The notes under the pieces: model-generated
The model's database searches: none
What the model saw: the letters and a program-made list of their open reading frames with translations, nothing else
What the model was told of the DNA's origin: nothing
Part shown: positions 24,201 to 35,415 of the stretch, in pieces
Layout: every line of letters starts with the position of its first letter
Numbering within the stretch: the first letter of the stretch is position 1
Made by a program: the position numbers and the translations under genes
Assembly (NCBI GenBank): GCA_003415625.1
Contig: PYIU01000002.1
Span: 806,001-870,000 of the forward strand
Direction: 5' to 3'
DNA length: 64,000 bases
Source of the DNA: Aquanectria penicillioides
Lineage: Eukaryota; Ascomycota; Sordariomycetes; Hypocreales; Nectriaceae

Positions 24201-25972
24201 CAAGCGCCTCGGAGCACGCCTACCAAACGTATCGGGGGCGGACAAGCGCAGCCTCCCCACGCAAGGTACCAATTACGGATGCAAGGTACAGTCCGTCGGC
24301 ATTCACATTGCCTGCCTGCTGGCTGCTGGCTGCTGGCTGCTGGCTGCTGGCTGCTATGAGCCCTTTTCGTCCGTATCCTCCCCGGAGGCGTCGGAAACGG
24401 CCTCTGCCCAATGCCATGCGAGACGGTGGACGAGTTCCCAGTTCCCATGATGGAGACGAGAGACCATGATCCAGTTTCTGGTCCTACCCTAGCCGGGCTG
24501 AAGGCCGCTGCTCCTCGCTCACGCAGGCTCAATGCGCTGCGGCGAAGCGGAGGCGGCCAGAGTGGGATTATCAGAAGTCATATACGATCTCTTCTTGGTG
24601 AAGAAACTCGACGTTGCATTGCCTTCATCCGTCACTATTTACAGTCCATGCCCGAGCCGGCATCGCAATCCCCCAATGTGAGAGGTCGACATGATAGAAG
24701 CCCTGCCTTTGCCTCGGATCCCTGTGTCGGTCCTCGGCGGGGCCCTCGATGGGAAAGATCTTCTCAGTCCCCTTGACTTACAGCGTCTTCACAACCCTGG
24801 CTGAGTGTCCCCACGGAATGGCAGCCCCTGCTGTTTGCCGAGACGTCAAAAAATTTCTTGACACGCGTCAATCTCTTTTTCCCCCGGACGGGACCGGCTT
24901 CTCCAGTGCCCACGACAAGGGGTCGTTGCCAAGTGACATAGGTAGCGATGGCGGGCATGTGCTTCGTAAGGCGACGTAACTTACTGTAAGTGCCTGGCTC
25001 TCCAGTTCATGTAGCCTCATAGACGCTTGGTCCAAGGGCTGATGGCTGTCTCAAAAAAGCCATCCAAAGCCACCAACGTGTATAACTCCGCCATGGTCCC
25101 CAGATAGTTCAACATGGCAACAGAATCAGTTCATGATGAATACACTAGCCGACACCAATCTCAACCGGGAGGACCAGCAATCCACAATGGTCCTCCAACG
25201 GTTGGTGGCGCGCCCGTTGCACGTTGCTTCTTTTGGAAGAATTGCTCCCCCAGTGTACCACATCGGCAGTCTCTCCATCACAACTCACACGTTCAATACC
25301 AATTTCCGAAGCAACCAATATCTTCCAGCCATGGCGCAAAACTTTTCCGGTCGTCTACCTCCAGATACGGTCCGGCCTCGTCGTCAGCTGTCAGCGCAGC
25401 AGTTGCTAGTGGTCAAAAGCGAGAAATGCTTGTCATCTAGCACGACTCGATTAACGTCGACCAGGTCTAGGATGCTGTAAAAATGCGACAGCGATTCTCC
25501 GGGAATAGTCATTCAAACTAAAGTCCATAACACCGGTGCCCGAAAGCCCGCTTTCCGGGGTAATGATGAACATTCGGGCACCATTGAGTCACTACATTCA
25601 TCCACTGGCATACCAAATGGTGCTAGATCAAACCAGCAGCGACACAAGGAGACACTAGCTCGAGGGCGATCGGCGATCAGGTGCAGAAGAAACAACATCC
25701 ATTGCTCCATGTCAGGGTCGTGAGATTAATATTACATGGCGTGTCGTTGTACAGCTTATCCCAGTCCCGTCTCGATTGAATCTACCCAGTCCCCCCAGCT
25801 CACATGTATTCACAGGTTGAGTTCGTCCTTGCGACACGTTGTCTTCCAATACACACCTAGACCTCTTTCGTATTTACCAAAATCCAGTTTCGTGTCAGGC
25901 CGTCTCATTCATTGAAGAGTTCACTCTCCGTTTAGCTGGTCATTTACTGTTTGCAAGATAAGGAACAGCAGT
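21272..25972. other. 4.7-kb region without supported genes
   Basis: Only short frames without recognisable domains. It contains a purine-rich A/G run at 21462-21496, a T-rich run at 22833-22868 and a 7-base tandem repeat near 24.3 kb. The stretch next to 21271 should be the receptor promoter; the stretch near 25.9 kb should be the 3' end of the Akr1 gene. Confidence 0.5.
24316..24353. repeat. 7-base tandem repeat, unit CTGGCTG
   Basis: About five perfect copies of a 7-base unit in a row. It is not a multiple of three, so a coding role is unlikely. Confidence 0.85.
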
Positions 25973-28385
25973 TTAGACCTCCTCGGTGTCTACAGCCTCA
26001 TAGCCACCGCGCTCGCGTCTACCGGTCAACTGCATCAACGTCGGGCTTTCATAAATAGCCGTGTAGTCAATCTTCTCGCCACCAAGAACTGCTGATCCGT
26101 TTTCTCTCTGTCCAAAGACAGGCGCAGGATCACACCAAAAGTCCTTGCAGTTAGACACGCAGCCTCGGCTATAAGGGTTCTTCTTCTTGCGTCCCTTCTT
26201 CGTGGAGGCGGCTCCACGACCTGTAATGGTCTCGATGAAAGGATCGACACCCAGGAGACGGCTCCAGGACTTGAGCATTCCTTGCTTGTGCTTATGACCA
26301 TGGCCACCGTGGGCGGCAGGAGCAGACAGGGCATGGTTAGGATCCAGGGGAGTTCCAGTAGAAGTGAAGGCAGTGGTGGCGCTGCCATCTTTAACTCCAT
26401 ACATGTTCTCGTAAGTAGTCATCGCTCGGGAGACTTGGAAGAATTGGGTAAACAGGAGCATGGTAACCCAAAGGAGCTGAAGGGTGATCCAGACACCCAG
26501 GAGGGCGGTATAAGCATCAGCATTGACAATCTTGCAGAGACTGGGACTCAAGACATTGCACGTGTCTGACGCTTTCTCAGAAACAATATTGAAGTCTAAG
26601 GGCATTGTTAGTTCAGACACTAAGTGGCAGTAAAATACGGAAACAACTTACAGTGGTACAACAACCAGTCGTATGAGATGATTCCGAACGAAAGAGTAAT
26701 GATATAGAAGAAGAAATGGCGATGGTTGTTAATTCCAATGCAGTTGTGAACCCAAGGGCAGTGGCTAAGGGATTATTCCGTCAGTATTTGTTTTCGCCTC
26801 GCCCGTTCTCAAGGAACCAAAACTCACTGGTCATGCTTTGCCACACATCGCTGGCATCTACGGCAGTGCTTGCTTCGCAGAGGTGTCCGGATCATGCAAG
26901 TAACACAAAAATTGGACTCATCAAACTTCCACTGCTCGATAAGCTCATCAATGACGGCCTTTTGCTCTGCGATGCCGTTCATCTTGGGAACAAATCCAGG
27001 GTCATATCTCATGCTGGCAATGTAGAAATACGCGGTGAGACTAAACAACACGATAAAGACGATGTTGAGCAAAAGATGAGACTGCTCTTTGCCAGCCCCC
27101 GTTGTCGTTGCCCAAAAGACATTGGTTATCCAATTAACGCCAGTGAAGAACAAGGTAGCGGAGAAAATTCCGGCCAGCCAGGGCTAATGAAGGTCAGCAA
27201 TTGGTTGGATTTGGAGATTGGGAAATACTAACTGTCTTGTGAAAGTGTCGCATGTCTGAAGGGGCATATTCCAATACTTGTTGGGCACACCATTGGATAC
27301 CGTACACACATCCCAGAGCCATGGGCGCACCGAGGTACACTGGCGCGTGAGACAAGGCAGTGAGCGCTGACCAGACTAGCAAAAAGGGCCATAGGAATAG
27401 GAATCTGGTCACGAAAGCTCTCTTGTCCTTCAAGAAATAGCTTGCGCCAGGCCAGGCTGGAACTGCGGCGTGGCCATCCTCGTCATAACCACACTCGCGA
27501 AGTGCGCGGTGCCAAGCAGCCTGGGTATTGAGCTCGCTCGCAGTAACAGCAGGAGTCTTTCCAGTCTGAGTCTTCGCAAATCGGTCGGCTCCGTACTCAA
27601 TAAGTTTAAGGATGCATCCCGGGTTGCCCTTGACCAGGGCCCAATGCAGAGCCGTGAAGCCCTGCTCATCGGTAGCATGGACACTGGCGCCCCATCGCAG
27701 GAATACATCGACACATTGGGGGAAACCTTTGTACGCGGACCACATCAGCGCCGTATGACCGTAGCTGTCGAGAACGTCGACTGGGATTCCTTGGTGTAGC
27801 AAAAGGACGATGAGAAGGACATTGCCGTTGAAGGTCGAGATGTGGAGAGTGTTGTAGCCTTGCGCATCAGTGATAAGAGGATCGGCGCCGTTCTGGAGGA
27901 GCAGGTTGACAGTGTAGTAGTGGCAGCGCTGGGCAGCCCATTGGAGAGGTGTCGCGATCGAGTCGCCTCCCTTTCTGTTGATCTCGGCGCCGTGATCGAT
28001 GAGGAACTTGCACATGGCATACTGGTTGTTAATGGCAGCCCACTGAGGAGGGGTTAGGTCAGCATCGCCATTCAAAAAGCGCTTCTGCGTTGCACCGGAT
28101 GGAAGCAACAATGATAAGGGCGCTTACATGCAACGGTGTGATGCCCTCGTCATCAGTGTATGTGGCATCGTACTCTCCTGATTCGAACAACTTTTCCATG
28201 GCTGGAACGTCCCCTATCCTGGCAATCTGCATGATATCATCCTGCGGGCTCTGTTCATCGCTAGGCAAACTGCCCATCTCCATCTCGCTATTGAGCTTCG
28301 GGGTCGCAGCGGTCGCCTTGGTTGATGGCTGAATCGGCGCTGCCGAGGCAGCCGACGTGCTGCTCGCAGGAGTGATGCTGGCCAT
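25973..28385 (-). CDS. AKR1: palmitoyltransferase Akr1 (ankyrin repeats + DHHC), 5 exons
   Basis: Exons 28385-28128, 28042-27233, 27183-26828, 26764-26652 and 26595-25973 give 719 residues, normal for fungal Akr1. Seen: an acidic Ser/Thr-rich start, then about five to six ankyrin repeats ([74 protein letters not shown]), four flanking hydrophobic segments, and the cysteine-rich domain [18 protein letters not shown] leading to [10 protein letters not shown]. The DHHC is completed only after splicing: the second His codon spans the third intron. Known: Akr1 S-palmitoylates proteins at the Golgi and endosomes and affects endocytosis and polarity. The start MASITPASS was chosen because upstream frame has no conserved sequence. 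Divergent from the SRP receptor gene. Confidence 0.94.
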
Positions 28386-29176
28386 CACGAGGATGAGGAT
28401 AGCCAGGGGTCGACGAGGATCTAGGCGGCGATGCGGGCGGCTCGGGGACAAAGGAGTGGACGGAGTATCGAGGAACGGAGGATTGAGTCGGCGGGCGGAA
28501 GTTGCAAAGATATCTTCTAGAGCCTGACCATGTCGAAGCCTCACGAGACACGCAGCAAGGGGAAAGGCAAAATGCAGATGCTGACCCGAATGATTGGCAA
28601 TTTGGCAGAGGAGGCCCGTGGAGCAGTCTACGTATTACTGAAGCCGCGATGCCGAGCGCGGCTGAGCATAGCCCTTTCCGAAAGAGGGTTAGCCTCGCCC
28701 CGAATCCCAACTGCCATCTCAGGGGACCCCTGTGGCTGAGCAGAACTCCCCGGTTTTAGGACAATCTGTAACGCCACAACAGACGTGACCCGCTCACGTG
28801 CTCGGTGGCTCAGCACTTGTGGCGCGCCGACTCTCAGGGCTGGCGTCTGTGGCGCGCCATCGATGTTTGGGGCTGCCGGTCTAGGACGGAGCTTGGTGGG
28901 CTGGCCAGATAATCCTTCCGCACGGCATCGCAAACTTCCGAACGTTCGATTGTCGAGAAATTGTTGCAGCCCAGGGCACATCACCACAGCTCACCGCTCC
29001 GGGTGGATTTGCGGGACTGAATTCTCCGTTTCGTAGCGATTGTCTTTCTGGGCATCGCTCCCTTCTTCAATTCCCCTCATCGCCAACAAATGCCGCCTCG
29101 CCTCCTCACTATCTCGCTCATCTAACCTACCTACCTACCTGGCGCGCGCGTCGGCAGCCGCCACCTTCGAGCCATC
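28386..29176. promoter_or_regulatory. divergent promoter region AKR1 / SRP receptor beta
   Basis: About 0.8 kb between two outward-facing core genes. GGCGCGCCA occurs twice, at 28821-28829 and 28851-28859, and a CTAC tetranucleotide run lies at about 29126-29139 just before the SRP receptor start. Confidence 0.5.
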
Positions 29177-30034
29177 ATGGGGTCCTTCGTCGAGATCGTG
29201 GAGGCCATCATGACGCCGTCCATGGCAACCATTGTCATTGGCATCATCATCATCCTCGGCATGCCCATTCTCCTCCACGTCATCCTCTCCTCGTCGCGCA
29301 CCTACACCATCCCGCCCACCGTCCTGCTCGTCGGTCCATCCAACGTGGGCAAGACGTCGCTTATGGCCCTCTACGAGCGCGGCTCTACTGGCACCGAGAC
29401 CCATACCTCCCAGATCTCGCATTCTGTCGAACTCAACGCCTCGACCGACTCGGCCACCGCCCAGTCATTCCGAAACCACCAAGCCACCGACGGCACCTAC
29501 ACCAAATTCCTCCTCATCGACACCCCCGGCCACGCCAAGCTCCGCACTTCGGCCGTCGAGAAACTGAACGCAACCGAGAGGCTCAAGGCAGTTGTTTTCA
29601 TGGTTGACGCCGCGGCGCTTGGCGAGCAGGATGTTCTTGCTTCCACGGCCGCCTACCTCTACGACGTCCTTCTCTTCCTCCAGAAGCGAGCTACCGCCAA
29701 CTCCAAGACCAAGGCTTCGATCCCCATCCTGATCGCTGCCAACAAGATGGATCTTTTTACCGCTCTCCCCTCTACCCTGGTCAAGTCCAACCTCGAGGCC
29801 GAACTCACAAGGATCCGAGCCTCCAAGAGCAAGGGGCTCCTGGACTCTGGCGTCGGAACCGACGACATTGGCTCCGAGGAGCAAGACTCTTGGCTGGGAG
29901 AGTACGGTTCATCCAAGTTCACCTTCGGACAGCTGCAGGAGTTTGACATTGACGTGGACGTCATTCCTGGCAATGTCTCTGGTGACGGCCCTGGTGCTGA
30001 AAAGTGGTGGTGGTGGATTGCCCAGAGGGTATAA
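29177..30034 (+). CDS. SRP102: signal recognition particle receptor subunit beta
   Basis: Single exon, 285 residues, the expected size. Seen: one N-terminal membrane helix (about residues 15-36), then a small GTPase domain with the P-loop GPSNVGKTS near 52-60, the DTPGH switch motif near 115, and the NKMD base-recognition motif near 191. An acidic, Ser/Gly-rich insertion (about 217-243) precedes the conserved C-terminal segment with several Trp. Known: this ER-membrane GTPase anchors the SRP receptor alpha subunit so ribosomes making secretory proteins can dock. The ATG at 29177 is preceded by CGAGCCATC and is the first in frame with the anchor helix. Confidence 0.93.
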   Translation: MGSFVEIVEAIMTPSMATIVIGIIIILGMPILLHVILSSSRTYTIPPTVLLVGPSNVGKTSLMALYERGSTGTETHTSQISHSVELNASTDSATAQSFRNHQATDGTYTKFLLIDTPGHAKLRTSAVEKLNATERLKAVVFMVDAAALGEQDVLASTAAYLYDVLLFLQKRATANSKTKASIPILIAANKMDLFTALPSTLVKSNLEAELTRIRASKSKGLLDSGVGTDDIGSEEQDSWLGEYGSSKFTFGQLQEFDIDVDVIPGNVSGDGPGAEKWWWWIAQRV

Positions 30035-30320
30035 TTTAATCAGCGTCGGCGGCATGATTCGATTCACAATAGATAAAAAGGGAATTCGGGTGACTTGAAT
30101 TGTTATACCGATATTAATTATGAGATTTTAATTTATGCAACCGTCATGCCTCGCGGAATTCCCTGTAGATGTTGAGTCTACCTACCCACAAGTCTTCACA
30201 AAACCCATTCTATAACCGACTACCGTATAATCCGTCGCTTTCTCCATCTAATCCTAGGAACGCCAGACGTTGATGTCGTTGAACACATGAGTACTCGTTC
30301 CGGCCTCTTGCGAGGCGCAT
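30035..30320. other. convergent 3' intergenic region
   Basis: Under 0.3 kb between two gene ends facing each other; AT-rich from 30060 to 30140, consistent with polyadenylation signals. Confidence 0.4.
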
Positions 30321-31922
30321 CTAAAGCTTCTTGTTGACCATCCAGGTGAGCAAGTCCACCTTGGTGACGACCGCAATGGGCTTGGACAGGCCCTTGGAGT
30401 CACCAGTCCTCTCGGTGACAACAGCAGCGCTGTTCCACTCAAAGAATTTGCTCAGGGTGGAAAGGGGTGTGTCGATGGTGATCTCGACAAAGTTCCTCCT
30501 CTTGCCAGCCTTGGGGGCGTCGATCTCTCGGGGATCGGTAACAATCTCATCAAAGCGGGCAAAGTCGAACATGACGTCCTTGACGGGGCTCTGGGCGGTG
30601 GCGCGACCGCGGGAGATGTAGCTCAGCAGGTTGCCCAGAGTGACCAAACCGACCAATTTGTTGCCAGACTCGGACAGCACGGGGAGCTGGTCGAAGCCCT
30701 TGTCTCGCATGGTCTCAATGGCCTCAGAGCATGTGGCGTTGGTGCCGATAGAGGTCACAGGCTTGAGACGCAGCGAGGCAATGGTGGCGCCGTCATAAGG
30801 ATCAGCGGATTGCTTCTCCTGCACGGTCGACTCGAGGCCGTTGACGGGCAGAAGGTTGTTAGCAGCAAGCCAGTCATCGTCAGCAAACTTAGACAAGTAG
30901 CTTCGGATGCTGTCGGGGAGGATGACAACGACGACGTCACCCTTCTTGAAGCCGTATTCCTTGACTGCAAGTAGCATAGCTGCCATTGCGGAGCCAGAGC
31001 TGCCGCCAACAAGAAGACCTTCCTCGGCAATGAGTCGCCTGGCAAGGTAGAAGGACTGCTGGTCATCGGTCTTGTACCACTTGTCCACGATCTCGCGGTC
31101 AAGGACGTCGGGGATAAAGTCATAACCAATACCCTCCACCTTGTAAGGCTCATCGGCATGCTCCGTGTTCAGGTTCTCTGGCAGGGCGAGGATACTGCCC
31201 TGGGGATCAGCAGCAATAACCTTGATGGCCTGGTTGTGCTTCTTCAATCCCTTGGCGAGACCAGTAATGGTACCTCCAGTGCCAGCGCCAGCAACAATGG
31301 CATCAATTTTGCCACCAGTCTGCTCCCAGATCTCCTCGGCCGTGCCGAACTCGTGGGCTCGGGGGTTGTCGAGGTTGCTGTACTGGTCGAGGATGTGGGC
31401 GTTGGGGATCTCCTTCTCGAGGCGGCGGGCGACGCCGATGTGAGACTCAGGGCTGTCCCAGGCAGCTTGCGTGGGGGTACGGATGATGGTGGCGCCGAGA
31501 GCGCGGAGAACAGAGACCTTTTCGGCCGACATCTTCTCGGGGAGGGTGATGATGGTCTTGTAGCCCTTGATGGCGCCGACGAGGGCGAGACCAATACCGC
31601 TGAACAGAATAGTTAGTCTGGAGAAGCATCACCATGGCTGTATGACAGGGCATGCTCACGTATTTCCGCTGGTGGGCTCAATCAGGGTGTCGCCTGGCTT
31701 GATCCTGCCGCTCCTCTCGGCCTCCTCGATCATCCTCAAGGCAATGCGGTCCTTGACGCTGCCGCCAGCACTGAACAGCTCCGGCTTGACGTAGACATCG
31801 CACTCAATCCCCAGAGACTGAGGCACCTTGTTGAGTCGTACGAGAGGCGTGTTGCCAATAAGCTCGGTGGCGGAGAGCACGGTGGCGGGACGCGGGGCGT
31901 TGTGAGGGACCTGGGACGCCAT
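30321..31922 (-). CDS. CYS4: cystathionine beta-synthase, 2 exons
   Basis: Exons 31922-31660 and 31599-30321 give 513 residues, close to yeast Cys4. It condenses serine and homocysteine to cystathionine, the first step of transsulfuration, in the cytosol. Seen: the PLP lysine in [14 protein letters not shown], the SGNTGIGLA loop rebuilt across the intron, the phosphate-binding GTGGT loop, the GGSSGSA block, and two C-terminal CBS domains (about residues 355-415 and 425-513), the first containing [12 protein letters not shown]. The N-terminal heme-binding extension of animal enzymes is absent, as in fungi. The intron is 60 bases in phase 2 of the Thr codon. Shares a long upstream region with the secreted aminopeptidase gene. 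Confidence 0.95.
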
Positions 31923-33791
31923 TGTTGCGGGGATGGATGCGACAACAAGACTGAATGACCCGAATAGAGCTCAAACGAAACGAAAACAAGCTGTGTAGAA
32001 TGAAGGAAAATGATGGGAGAAAAGTGGTCAGGTTTGGAAAGCACGCCACGGCGGAGTCTCTTGTGTAATCGCCGCCATTTCTACTCCGTACAAGCAATCA
32101 GCCTGTCTCTGGCGGGACAGAGCAAGCTTTACGTTTGCGGTCCCTCTACCCCGCCAATGCCGAGCCTATCCGAAAACGACAAAGGGTCTTGGGTTTTTTC
32201 AAGGGCTTCTAAACCGAAAACCGACCAGGATGCTGGTGACGTTGGTGACTTGGCGCACGCGTTTGGACCCTCGACATCCTTCGGCGAATCCGAAAACCGA
32301 CGGTGAAGAAGGTGATATCCGTGTCGGAACCGCGGACAGAATTTGTAATTGTAAGGGTTTTTTAAAAGGGCTCATCAGTGGCGCTGTTTCTGAAAGTGTG
32401 CTCGTCAAATTAAACCTCGATTCACTTAAAATAAGCTGAGCGCTGCCAATCGTCACAAGTTTCGCAAATCTTTCCAAGCTCTAGCAGTGATGAACATACG
32501 TATGAGCACCCAAAGTGGAATCACTGGTCTATTATTATACCCCGTGCTCGTCAGTTTTCGGCTTCAAAGGTGGGAAAAAACCAGACCGCCAAATTAGGCA
32601 ATGGTCTTGTTCTAGAAAACTGAGACTTCATGGCTACATAGAAGGCGGTGATGGGTAGATCATTATGTAACCTATGTCCACCAATCACCGCTGACTCCAT
32701 TTCAAGCTCCCTATCTGCTATCTTATCATTATTTTGCTCCAGATAAGGGAGAGATAGGGATCCTGGTCAGTTAGTCCGCGTACAGTGTGAACCAACGATG
32801 GCGAGATGTGAGGAATCAGATGAGGATCTGCACTCGCCATCCTAAGATTCCATGGTGCAACATCCCAATATAGAAATGAGGGGAAGCTCTTTCAAACGAT
32901 AGAAACTTGCAGAACTCATGGCATCATTCTCTCCTCAAGTAAGCTTAACCTATTCCCCGCTCTCCCGTTAAACTCAATCGATCAGAGTCAAGTCAAAGCT
33001 CTCTCTCCAGGGTAGGCACAAGATTAGAACACAATCGCCTCGTTCCTCAACATCGTCCTGACCAGGTCCCATGTTCGCCCTTGATAAGACGCGAATCATC
33101 GTTCTATGTCCCTCTCTGAGTGATTATTCTTCTGGATCGCCTACCTTGTTTGGCTTCGTATCTTGCCAATTACCAAGGACATCATCCCTCATCCTGAGGA
33201 TCTTTTGATGCCCTAGTCCCATCGCCGACAATAGTTCCTCTCCCCACTCCGCCTTTTGCCAAGTGCCCTATCACCGCGGCCAATTCGTCCGGTGTTCCCT
33301 TTCGTAACTATTCATCTCGCCATTGATTGTCTTGTCCAGCCCACCCCGAGGCAACCACTTCCTATTCTCGGGGACCGTTTGCAGTTGCCCGCGTGCTGGC
33401 CGTCACATTCCTTCATATCCCCGTCCATTCCCAGCAAATGAGAGATGACCATCGTTGCACCACTGCATGGGACGTAGCACCAGCCCGCTTGCCAAGAACC
33501 GCCATTTCGCGACCTGCCGTTTACGCACCATCTACCGATAGGCCAAGATACCCGTCGAGTTTCCCATTCCAGAATAATCCAGTATGCTTAATTCCTTGGT
33601 GCACGATCATCATGCCGCGTATCACTGGAGAGGTTGGTACCACCTCCACCTTGTCTAGCTGGCGAGGCGTTTAAGCAGGATTGTGCTATATAACTGCCTT
33701 CCCGTTGTGCCTAATCAACGACCCAAGGCTCTGCACGACAGGCTTCCCCATCCAGACTATTGCAGAATCCTGCCAGTCGCATCATTGCATC
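31923..33791. promoter_or_regulatory. divergent region CYS4 / aminopeptidase
   Basis: About 1.9 kb with no convincing gene. The stretch at 33240-33790 is pyrimidine-rich and probably 5' UTR/promoter of the aminopeptidase. A GATAAG-type motif, the core bound by AreA-like GATA factors, is seen at 33082-33087, with another at 32743-32748. Confidence 0.45.
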
Positions 33792-35415
33792 ATGAAGCTT
33801 CTTGCTGGCTTGCTCTACGGAGCTGTTCTTGCTACCGAGGTTGCAGGCAAGAAGTTGACTGCCAATCAGGTTGAGGGAGACATTAAGAAGTCCAAGTAGG
33901 TCCTGCTCCAAAAGCCTACGTGACTCAAGGTTCTGACAATCGCAGCTTGAAGAAAACACTCACAGACCTGAATCAAATTGCCACGGACAATGGTGGCAAT
34001 CGAGCCTTTGGGCTTCCGGGTTACAAAGCATCCCTAGACTACGTTCTCGACGTCGTCCAGGGTACCTATGGAAAGTACTTTGACACAGTGGTCCAGCCAT
34101 TCAACCACACCTTTGAACAGACTCGGGACATTTGGCTCCGAGGGCCTGACGGTGAAGATGTATATGTCGTCACTCTCATGTACAATCATGCTACACCTAC
34201 CCCAGACGGCGTGACTGCACCTCTTATCGCCGTTCCCGATGATCTTGATCGTGGTTCTGGATGTTATGAGGATCAATGGGAAGGCATTGATGCTACTGGC
34301 AAGATTGCTCTGGTGAAGCGCGGTACTTGCGCTATCTACGAGAAGCTGATCTTGGCCAAGGCCCACGGTGCGGAGGCGGTTGTCCTCATCAACCAAACTC
34401 CTGGTGACAGCATCAGCAGTGCCACTCTTTCTGCAGAAAATCTTGGCAAACTGGTACCAGTCGGCGTCATTAGATATGCTGTGGGTACTGAGTGGCAAGA
34501 ACGTCTTGCAAAGAACGAGACCCTCGAGGTGACTCTCCTAGTTGATTCCATCAACGAGAGTCGAGAGAGCTGGAATATTATCTCAGAGACAAAGGAGGGT
34601 GACGCCGACAATGTGGTCTTCCTTGGGGCTCATCTTGACAGCGTTCAGGCTGGTCCTGGAACCAACGATGATGGTAGTGGCACTGCGGCCCTTCTCGAGA
34701 TCGCCAAGTCTTTCACTAGGTACACGGGATACACTAACAAGGTCCGCTTTGCCTGGTGGGGAGCCGAGGAGTAAGTATAAACCCACTATCCGCAAGGAAC
34801 ATAAACTAATAGATTTGTAGGAGCGGCCTTATTGGGTCTCTGTATTACGGAGCTCAGCTTACCTCTGGAGAGGCTGATAAAATCCGCTTCTACTTCAACT
34901 ACGACATGATCGGCTCGCCAAGCCCAATCTACGAGGTCTATGCCGACAATGATGCGGACAAGGTGGGCGGAGAGATCCTGCTCAAGTGGCTTCAAAAGAA
35001 GGGAAAGCCTGCTGAGTACGGGTAAGTATATTCATCTATGCTGAGAGGCTAAATGCTGATGACAGGGACTAGTGGCTTTGGATCCTCGTCTGATTATGTC
35101 GCATTTCTTGAGCTCGGAATCCCATCTTCTGGAATCTTCACAGGTGCCGACAGTGATACTGACCCTTGTTACCATCTTGCTTGCGACGACTTTGACAATA
35201 TCAATTGGACTGCACTTACACTCAACACCAAGACCGCTGGCCGAGCCGCTGCTCAGTTTGCCCTAAGCCTTGAGGGTGTTCCACTGAGATCTCAGACGAC
35301 CACGAACCCTAAGAGCAAGCGAGGTGTGGCCCTGAGCCTTGCTAAGTGGCAGGCCAAGGCCAAGGTGGTAGAAAAGGAGCACAGTTGCGCATCAAGCGGA
35401 AAGATTGTCGTATAA
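33792..35415 (+). CDS. secreted M28 aminopeptidase with PA domain (aminopeptidase Y / LAP2 type), 4 exons
   Basis: Exons 33792-33895, 33946-34770, 34821-35021 and 35073-35415 give 490 residues. Seen: a signal peptide (MKLLAGLLYGAVLATEVAG), a PA domain (about 130-225) with GKIALVKRGTCAIYEK, then the M28 peptidase domain. Probable di-zinc ligands: His in LGAHLDSV, Asp in GTNDDGSGT, Glu in WWGAEE (split by an intron), Asp in NYDMIGS, and His in CYHLACDD. Several N-x-S/T sites fit glycosylation. Known: these exopeptidases remove N-terminal residues, outside the cell or in the vacuole. The last acceptor was chosen at GGACTAG because it joins YG to GFGSSSDY without a gap. A basic KSKRG stretch near the C-terminus could be a processing site. 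Confidence 0.93.

Noticed and set aside
29232..29567. Second frame inside the SRP receptor gene
   Set aside because: Shadow frame of the strong GTPase coding sequence, Ser/Pro-rich only.
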